Shown here one piece after another: positions 15,388 through 19,922 of a stretch of DNA of 19,922 nt. A program made the translations under genes and the position numbers. The notes under the pieces are model-generated. The model was not told where the DNA came from, ran no database searches, and saw only the letters and a list, made by a program, of their open reading frames with translations. The first letter of the stretch is position 1. Every line of letters begins with the position of its first letter. Source of the DNA: Vulcanimicrobiota bacterium (GTDB lineage: Bacteria; Vulcanimicrobiota; Vulcanimicrobiia; Vulcanimicrobiales; Vulcanimicrobiaceae); the NCBI GenBank assembly GCA_003167055.1, contig PMUE01000161.1, positions 2,086 through 22,007 on the forward strand. Reading direction: 5' to 3'.

Positions 15388-16319
15388 TACGGCACCGGAA
15401 CGCGTGCGATCAAGGATTCGAGCACGCGCGTTGCGCCGCCATCGTTCGACACGCGGAAGTTGAAGCCGATGCGGTGGCGAAGCGCCAGCGGCGCGACGCT
15501 CCGCACGTCATCAGGGACGGCGTAATCTCGTCGCTCGAGGAGCGCCTTCGCTCGGGCGAGGTTCGCGATTGCCAGCGTGGCGCGCGGGCTTGCGCCGTAA
15601 TCGATCGCCGGATGTTGCGCCTCTCTTGTGACGACGACCAGCTCGACGATGTAGCGCTTGAGCGCGTCATCGATGTGAATGCTATGTGCTTGCGCGCGCC
15701 ATTCGCGCACCGCGTCTAACGTCGCAACCGGTGCGATCACCGGCGCGTCGGCAATAGCGAAGCGTTCGAGAATCGCAAGCTCCTGGGCGCGCGAGGGATA
15801 GCCGACGTCGACTTTGAGGAGGAAGCGATCCAGCTGGGCGACCGGCAGCGCGTAGGTGCCCTCGGAATCGAGTGGATTCATCGTAGCCATCACGATAAAA
15901 GGGTCGGGCAGCGGATGGGTTTGCGGGCCGATCGTGACCTGGCGTTCTTGCATCGCTTCGAGCAACGCGGATTGCACTTTTGCGGGCGCGCGGTTGATCT
16001 CGTCGGCGAGGACGACGTTGGCGAAGATCGGCCCACGAACGGTCGCGAAGGCGCTCTCGCGCTGATCGAAAATCCGCGTACCGACGATGTCGCTCGGCAA
16101 AAGATCGGGCGTGAATTGAATGCGCTTGAACTCGCCGTGCAACGCGTCGGCGAGGCTACGGCACGCTAGCGTCTTGGCGAGGCCGGGCGGACCCTCGAGC
16201 AGGACGTGACCGCCGCACAACAGTCCCAGCAGCAAGCCCTCGATCACGCCCTCTTGTCCGACAATCGTACGCTCCAGCGCTCGGCTGACGATCGCGGGCC
16301 CGGTTCCGTCGTTCCTCAT
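15387..16319 (-). CDS. MoxR-family AAA+ ATPase
   Basis: A 310-residue AAA+ ATPase of the MoxR type. It has VGQEGVIEGLLLGLLCGGHVLLEG, Walker A GPPGLAKT at about 43-50, the RIQFTPDLLPSDIVGT block typical of the family, Walker B VVLADEINRAP, sensor 1 in FIVMATMNPLDSEGTYALP, the arginine-finger region QLDRFLLKV and a C-terminal helical lid with YGASPRATLAIANLARA. MoxR ATPases act in maturation or assembly of protein complexes together with VWA-domain partners. ATG start overlaps the upstream gene stop as ATGA. The pairing with DUF58 and VWA genes makes the module assignment firm, while the client is unknown. Confidence 0.94.
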   Translation of the reverse strand: MRNDGTGPAIVSRALERTIVGQEGVIEGLLLGLLCGGHVLLEGPPGLAKTLACRSLADALHGEFKRIQFTPDLLPSDIVGTRIFDQRESAFATVRGPIFANVVLADEINRAPAKVQSALLEAMQERQVTIGPQTHPLPDPFIVMATMNPLDSEGTYALPVAQLDRFLLKVDVGYPSRAQELAILERFAIADAPVIAPVATLDAVREWRAQAHSIHIDDALKRYIVELVVVTREAQHPAIDYGASPRATLAIANLARAKALLERRDYAVPDDVRSVAPLALRHRIGFNFRVSNDGGATRVLESLIARVPVP

Positions 16320-17254
16320 CGCGTCATCCGCTCCAGTTGTGCGATGGCTGCTGCCACCGCCGGTGGTACATCCACATCATGGGTAAAGCCCGCGCGCTCG
16401 AGTGCACGCAGCAGATTGCGAACTTCCGGATCGGTTGCGAGCGGCCGGCGTAACACGTCGGCAAGCGTTTCGGCATCGGTTGCTCCGACCATTGCACGCA
16501 CGATGTGCCGCGCTCGCATCGCGCCTGCACGCGTGCGATCTCGCTGCAGCACCGTCAGCGCTTCACGCAACGACGTTTGCGGATCGCGAACGATGGGGGT
16601 CGGGGGTGCAAGGGTGACGACCGGCAGCGGCGCCGGGCGGCGACGTACCAGCGTCGCGACCAGGAACACGATCCCGACGAGCCCTGCGAGTATGAGCGCC
16701 AAGCGCACGAGCGCCGAAAGGAACGAGTTAAGGCCTTGCCAGGCATTGCCCGCGGCCGCGATCGCGGCTCCCGGGCCGGCCACATGCAGCGTGAGCGAGT
16801 TCGATGAGTAGCGGAAGTTCTTGCCGTTGCGTGCGTCGGTCGCGTCGAGCGTGACCGGTGCGATGGTGATCGCACCCGAATGATGGGCAACCACGGTGAT
16901 TATTTCGCGATAGGTCGACCCGCTACGTGATGCAACGGTCGTTCGCTCACTGCCGAGGAGTTCCAATTCGGCCAGAATCGGCAAGTCGAGGTTATCGAGC
17001 TCGGTGATGTGTTCGCGGACGTGTGCCGTCACGATCAAGTGAAACGGGATCTCGATGCGCGGCGTTGCGGTATCCGCCGTGAGCGTGAGCTGCGTCACCG
17101 TCAGGCGTTGCAAACTCTGCGCATTCGCAGTCGCAGTAAGCAATATCGCCAAGAGACTAACCAGCAGGAGGCTGGTGAAGCTTCGGAGCGCACGATGCGC
17201 GACCGGCCGTAGGCCGGCCGAAGCGTCTAGGCCGGCCGAACCGTAGATAGCCAT
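16316..17254 (-). CDS. Membrane-anchored exported protein, BatD-like
   Basis: A 312-residue protein with an N-terminal export signal (hydrophobic about 28-43, probable cleavage after ANA near 45), a beta-rich extracytoplasmic region of about 130 residues (VTQLTLTADTATPRIEIPFHL, AVTLDAT-like strands), one membrane span at about 180-202 (LSALVRLALILAGLVGIVFL) and a cytoplasmic helical tail rich in Arg and Ala ending LERMTR. The layout resembles BatD proteins but it is short and I see no decisive motif, so the call rests on architecture and on position before moxR, DUF58 and VWA genes. The ATG lies 28 bases inside carA. Residues 6-15 include a duplicated SAGL encoded by an 18-base repeat. Confidence 0.65.
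   Translation of the reverse strand: MAIYGSAGLDASAGLRPVAHRALRSFTSLLLVSLLAILLTATANAQSLQRLTVTQLTLTADTATPRIEIPFHLIVTAHVREHITELDNLDLPILAELELLGSERTTVASRSGSTYREIITVVAHHSGAITIAPVTLDATDARNGKNFRYSSNSLTLHVAGPGAAIAAAGNAWQGLNSFLSALVRLALILAGLVGIVFLVATLVRRRPAPLPVVTLAPPTPIVRDPQTSLREALTVLQRDRTRAGAMRARHIVRAMVGATDAETLADVLRRPLATDPEVRNLLRALERAGFTHDVDVPPAVAAAIAQLERMTR
17210..17240. repeat. 18-base direct repeat at the carA stop
   Basis: TAGGCCGGCCGAA occurs at 17210-17222 and again at 17228-17240, period 18, with a partial third GACCGGCCG just to the left (17201-17209). Each copy contains the palindrome GGCCGGCC. The carA TAG stop (17227-17229) falls at the edge of the second copy. The repeat is in frame for the overlapping BatD-like gene. 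There is no T run, so it is not a typical intrinsic terminator. Confidence 0.7.
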
Positions 17255-18309
17255 TGGGCAAAGAGAGGGCGCGCGTCGAAAGGTCCTGGTGATGCCTCGG
17301 GATGGAATTGAACCGCCGCAACCGGTAAGCGGCGGTGCCGGAACCCTTCGTTGGTGCCGTCGTTGAGATTGGTCATCGTCGGCTCGAGATCAGCAGGCAT
17401 CGTGCGCGCATCGACGGCGTAACCGTGATTATGCGCCGTGATCAAGACTTCATCGCGGACGAGATCTTTGACCGGCTGGTTGCCGCCGCGATGGCCATAG
17501 GGAAGCTTGTAGGTTTGCGCGCCGCAGGCGAGCGCCAAGAGTTGATGGCCTAAGCACACGCCGAAAAGCGGTTTGCGTCCGAGCAATCCGCGCAGCGTGT
17601 CGATCGTTTGCTGCAAATCGGTCGGGTTGCCGGGGCCGGGTGAGATGAAGATTGCATCCGGATCGCCCTGCAGCAGCTCTTCCTCGCTCGCGTTGTACGG
17701 TACGACCGTCACCTCGCTGCCAAGAGCAGTAAGCTCGCGCAAAATTGCGCGCTTCACACCGCAGTCGATCAACGTCACCCGAACACCCCCGCGCGTACCT
17801 TCGACATGCCGTTCGCGCGCGGCAACGCTCGGAACGAGTTGCGCCGTGCTCGCAGTGCGCACAAACGCCGTGAGCTCGCGCTCCGCGCGTTCGAGGGCGT
17901 CGGCGCCGACTGCTAGCGCGGCCCAAATGGTGCCGTGTTCGCGCAGCGCGATCGTGATAGCGCGCGTATCGGCGCCGACCATCCTCGGAATCTGCTGATC
18001 GTCGTGCCAATCCGGCAGCGCGGCCTTGCTCAGATAGTGCGAAGGGTGACGCGCGATCTCTTTGATGATCGTGCCGCTGACGCACGCGCGCGGATACTGC
18101 GCCGCACTTCCGGAAACGCCATAATTTCCGATTAGCGGATAGGTGAAGGTCAGGATTTGGCCGGCATACGACGGGTCGGTGAGCGCTTCTTCGTAGCCGG
18201 TCATTCCGGTGTAAAAGACCGCTTCGCCGAGGGCGATGCCCTGGTGGCGCAAGCCGAAGCCGTCGAAACGCGAGCCGTCGGCGAGAAAGAGTGCTGCGGG
18301 GGTGGTCAT
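17227..18309 (-). CDS. carA: Carbamoyl-phosphate synthase small subunit CarA
   Basis: CarA hydrolyses glutamine and channels ammonia to CarB. The 360-residue protein has the N-terminal CarA domain (LFLADGSRFDGFGLRHQG, FYTGMTGYEEALTDPSYAGQ, TFTYPLIGNYG) and a C-terminal class I glutamine amidotransferase domain with the nucleophile Cys in FGVCLGHQLLALA and the His/Glu pair in AVQFHPEASPGP; ISPGPGNP and AHNHGYAVD also fit. Length is slightly short of the E. coli enzyme. ATG at 18309-18307; no good Shine-Dalgarno is seen, TTTAGA lies directly before it. It is the first gene of the minus-strand run and is separated from carB by five genes. Confidence 0.96.
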   Translation of the reverse strand: MTTPAALFLADGSRFDGFGLRHQGIALGEAVFYTGMTGYEEALTDPSYAGQILTFTYPLIGNYGVSGSAAQYPRACVSGTIIKEIARHPSHYLSKAALPDWHDDQQIPRMVGADTRAITIALREHGTIWAALAVGADALERAERELTAFVRTASTAQLVPSVAARERHVEGTRGGVRVTLIDCGVKRAILRELTALGSEVTVVPYNASEEELLQGDPDAIFISPGPGNPTDLQQTIDTLRGLLGRKPLFGVCLGHQLLALACGAQTYKLPYGHRGGNQPVKDLVRDEVLITAHNHGYAVDARTMPADLEPTMTNLNDGTNEGFRHRRLPVAAVQFHPEASPGPFDARPLFAQWLSTVRPA

Positions 18310-18368
18310 TCTAAAGAAAAGCCGGTTAAACGAAGGGCCCGCGCAAACCTGGAATAAAGGCGCTGGGA
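18310..18368. promoter_or_regulatory. Divergent carA/marC intergenic region
   Basis: This 59-base spacer separates the divergent starts of carA (minus) and marC (plus), so it should hold at least one promoter for each direction or parts of them. On the minus strand a weak -10-like TTTAAC is present, but no well-spaced -35 partner stands out. There is a GGGCCC palindrome in the middle. The space is too short for a PyrR-type attenuator or a riboswitch. On the plus side AAAGG and GGGA before the marC ATG could serve as ribosome-binding sequence. Confidence 0.4.
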
Positions 18369-19013
18369 ATGGACTGGCAGTTAGACTGGCATTTCGGTGC
18401 GACCGCCTTTGCGACCGCGATAACCATCATCGACCCGATCGGCATGATTCCGATTACCGCGGCAACCACCGCGCATTTCGACCGTCCCAAGCGCAACCGT
18501 ATCGTCGATCAGGCGGTGCTCGTTGCGGGAGTCGTCATGCTCGCGATGGGTATCGTCGGCCCGCGGCTGCTCGACTACCTTGGCATCACGCTGCCGGCGT
18601 TCGGCATTGCGGGCGGCATCTTGCTCTTCCTTATCGCAATCGACATGCTCTTCGCGCGTCCCAACGGCACGCGCGCGACCAGCGAGGAAGAACGCGTCGC
18701 CCGTGAGGGAGAGAACCCGGCCGTCTTTCCGCTGGCGATTCCGATGATCGCCGGACCGGGGACGCTCGCAACCGTCCTGCTGTTGGTCAACCTTACGCAC
18801 GGAGATCCCGAGCGCGTCGTGCTCGTCTTGGTCGCTTACGCTGCTGCGCTTGCGATCGCGTGGTTATGCATGCGCGGTGCGGCGCGATATCTGCACCGGC
18901 TCGGTACGACCGGCATTCACGTGATCACCCGAGTCTTCGGGATCATTTTGGCCGCGCTCGCGGTACAATTCGTTATCAACGGTACATTGCAGACCCCGCT
19001 CGTCCGGCACTGA
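18369..19013 (+). CDS. marC: MarC family integral membrane protein
   Basis: A 214-residue polytopic membrane protein of the MarC (UPF0056) family, with about six hydrophobic segments. Family blocks are visible: ITIIDPIGMIPI near 18-29, GITLPAFGIAGGILLFLIAIDML (73-95), the central FPLAIPMIAGPGTLATVLLLV and a C-terminal RVFGIILAALAVQFVINGT. The loop between the third and fourth spans is charged (TRATSEEERVAREGENP). Despite the name, the family has no established role in multiple antibiotic resistance and its function is unknown; transport or export of small metabolites has been proposed for some members. It is on the opposite strand to all neighbours but the next gene, which follows 14 bases after its stop. 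Confidence 0.93.
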   Translation: MDWQLDWHFGATAFATAITIIDPIGMIPITAATTAHFDRPKRNRIVDQAVLVAGVVMLAMGIVGPRLLDYLGITLPAFGIAGGILLFLIAIDMLFARPNGTRATSEEERVAREGENPAVFPLAIPMIAGPGTLATVLLLVNLTHGDPERVVLVLVAYAAALAIAWLCMRGAARYLHRLGTTGIHVITRVFGIILAALAVQFVINGTLQTPLVRH

Positions 19014-19027
19014 TTGAGGGAGTTCCC

Positions 19028-19309
19028 ATGGAAAACGATGATCCGCCCGCGGAACAGATGATTCACGATCTTGGCATCGATCCGGCGCTCGAGATCGATT
19101 CGGATCAGCGCGCCGAGCTGCTGCGCCGTTGGCACAAAGAGTTTGGAAGCCGCTACGGCAAAGAACCCGACGTCAAAGGCGATCTCGGGGACGGCGACAT
19201 CGATTCGGGCGACAACCGCGCCGAATTGCTACGAAGTTGGCATCAAGGTTCCAGCAGCCGCTACGGCAGTGAACCTGATGTCAAGGGCGACCTCGAAGGC
19301 GATGAGTAG
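19028..19309 (+). CDS. Small acidic protein with a 36-residue internal duplication
   Basis: I do not recognise this 93-residue protein. A strong Shine-Dalgarno (GAGGGAG, 5 bases before the ATG) supports it being translated. It is acidic and hydrophilic with no signal or membrane span. Two copies of a unit, residues 26-53 and 62-89, share 21 of 28 positions with the pattern DxRAELLRxWHxxxxSRYGxEPDVKGDL; their period is 36 residues (108 bases). The N-terminal 25 residues (MENDDPPAEQMIHDLGIDPA and following) are not repeated. It lies 14 bases after marC on the same strand, so probably the two are co-transcribed. The conserved Trp-His and Arg-Tyr-Gly in each unit suggest a binding motif, but no function can be given. 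Confidence 0.8.
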   Translation: MENDDPPAEQMIHDLGIDPALEIDSDQRAELLRRWHKEFGSRYGKEPDVKGDLGDGDIDSGDNRAELLRSWHQGSSSRYGSEPDVKGDLEGDE

Positions 19310-19922
19310 CTAAAGTCGACTGAAGCGAGGTTCGCCGTTGACGATGGTTGCGACCGCGCGACGCGGCAGCGTGCGACCGTCGAACGGTGTGCTCTTTCCT
19401 TTGGAAGCAAATGCCGACGAATCGACGGCCCACGGACGGTCGGCGAAGATCGTAACGTCGGCCGGCGTGCCGACGCGCAGCGTACCGCCTGTGACGTTGA
19501 GGATACGCGCGGGATTCGTCGAGAGTAGTTCAACGAAGCGGGTCAGTGGAAGATCCGGCAGCGCGAGGGCATAGGCGCCTAGCGCGATCTCGAGACCGGT
19601 AAAGCCGACCGCAGCGTCGCGCAAATCCCCGCGCTTCTCTTGCGCGGTGTGCGGCGCGTGATCGGTGGCAAAGACGTCGATCGTGCCGTCGCGGACGGCG
19701 TCACGCAACGCGCGTGCGTCGGCTTCGCTGCGTAACGGCGGATTGACTTTCGCAGCCGCGCCGCGTTCGCGAACGGCTTCGTCGATAAGCAAGAGGTGAT
19801 GCGGCGTGACCTCGCAGGTTGCGGCGCCGCCCTGCGCGCGCGACCAACGCAAGAGCTCGATGGCGCGGGCACTCGAGAGGTGCGCGATATGCCACGCTTT
19901 CCCAGTGTCGAGCGCAATGAGG
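19310..19922 (-). CDS. pyrC: Dihydroorotase PyrC, C-terminal part (runs off the window)
   Basis: Dihydroorotase interconverts carbamoyl aspartate and dihydroorotate in pyrimidine synthesis. About 203 C-terminal codons are present; the start lies beyond the right edge. Visible family blocks are AWHIAHLSSARAIELLRW with a zinc-ligand His, CEVTPHHLLLIDE, AKVNPPLRSEADARALRDA, the metal-site FATDHAPHTAQEKR, VGFTGLEIALGAY, LLSTNPARILNV and GTPADVTIFA near the end. These are typical of the class I (PyrC/AllB-type) enzyme and the open frame is intact to the edge. The TAG stop (19312-19310) abuts the stop of the convergent small gene with no base between. Being on the same strand as carA and only about 1 kb from it, it belongs to a split pyrimidine cluster. 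Confidence 0.93.
   Translation of the reverse strand, partial: LIALDTGKAWHIAHLSSARAIELLRWSRAQGGAATCEVTPHHLLLIDEAVRERGAAAKVNPPLRSEADARALRDAVRDGTIDVFATDHAPHTAQEKRGDLRDAAVGFTGLEIALGAYALALPDLPLTRFVELLSTNPARILNVTGGTLRVGTPADVTIFADRPWAVDSSAFASKGKSTPFDGRTLPRRAVATIVNGEPRFSRL

Noticed and set aside
17201..17240. GGCCGGCC palindromes as an intrinsic terminator after carA
   Set aside because: No T run follows on the minus strand and the sequence is coding for the next gene, which overlaps carA.
19850..19852. TTG as a possible start of pyrC within the window
   Set aside because: The same frame stays open to the window edge and encodes conserved dihydroorotase sequence upstream of this codon, including the zinc-ligand His region.
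1..19922. tRNA, rRNA, CRISPR arrays, insertion sequences
   Set aside because: No tRNA-like or regularly spaced repeat arrays, transposase frames or terminal inverted repeats with target duplications were seen on reading both strands; nearly all bases are assigned to protein genes.

Overview
The window is a compact, high-GC bacterial chromosome segment with no mobile element, RNA gene or CRISPR array that I can see. Seventeen genes read leftwards (minus strand) from carA (start 18309) to a quinone oxidoreductase (end 9) almost without gaps. Many joints are ATGA or GTGA stop/start overlaps. Two plus-strand genes (marC and a small repeat protein, 18369-19309) sit between carA and a truncated pyrC at the right edge.

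Organism: the mixture is unusual. ruvC-ruvA-ruvB-spoIID-queA is an order I associate with Clostridia. A PASTA-domain Ser/Thr kinase next to a PbpA-type transpeptidase recalls Actinobacteria. A Bat-like MoxR/DUF58/VWA module is widespread in many phyla. No sporulation genes other than spoIID appear. This would fit a poorly cultured high-GC lineage such as Eremiobacterota (WPS-2) or a relative, but that is an inference from gene content only and I hold it weakly.

Layout from the right: pyrC (partial, minus) meets the small repeat protein tail to tail with no bases between their stop codons. marC and the repeat gene diverge from carA across a 59-base spacer, the only obvious promoter-bearing gap. 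The minus-strand run then goes carA, a membrane-anchored BatD-like protein, a MoxR ATPase, a DUF58 protein, a VWA membrane protein, pdxH, carB, an unrecognised cysteine-rich protein, pbpA, pknB, ruvC, ruvA, ruvB, spoIID, a PilZ protein, queA and a PIG3-like oxidoreductase. The longest gap within this run is 62 bases, so no stretch over 300 bases lacks a gene.

Functionally the run combines pyrimidine synthesis (pyrC, carA, carB), vitamin B6 metabolism (pdxH), an envelope or chaperone-like AAA/VWA module, peptidoglycan synthesis and its kinase control (pbpA, pknB), peptidoglycan trimming (spoIID), Holliday-junction processing (ruvABC), a c-di-GMP receptor (PilZ) and queuosine synthesis (queA). 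The most notable points are a REP-like palindromic repeat translated in frame inside carB, where part of the oligomerisation domain should be; the separation of carA from carB by the Bat-like module; and two unrecognised proteins, one with a Cys/His cluster and one with an internal duplication.
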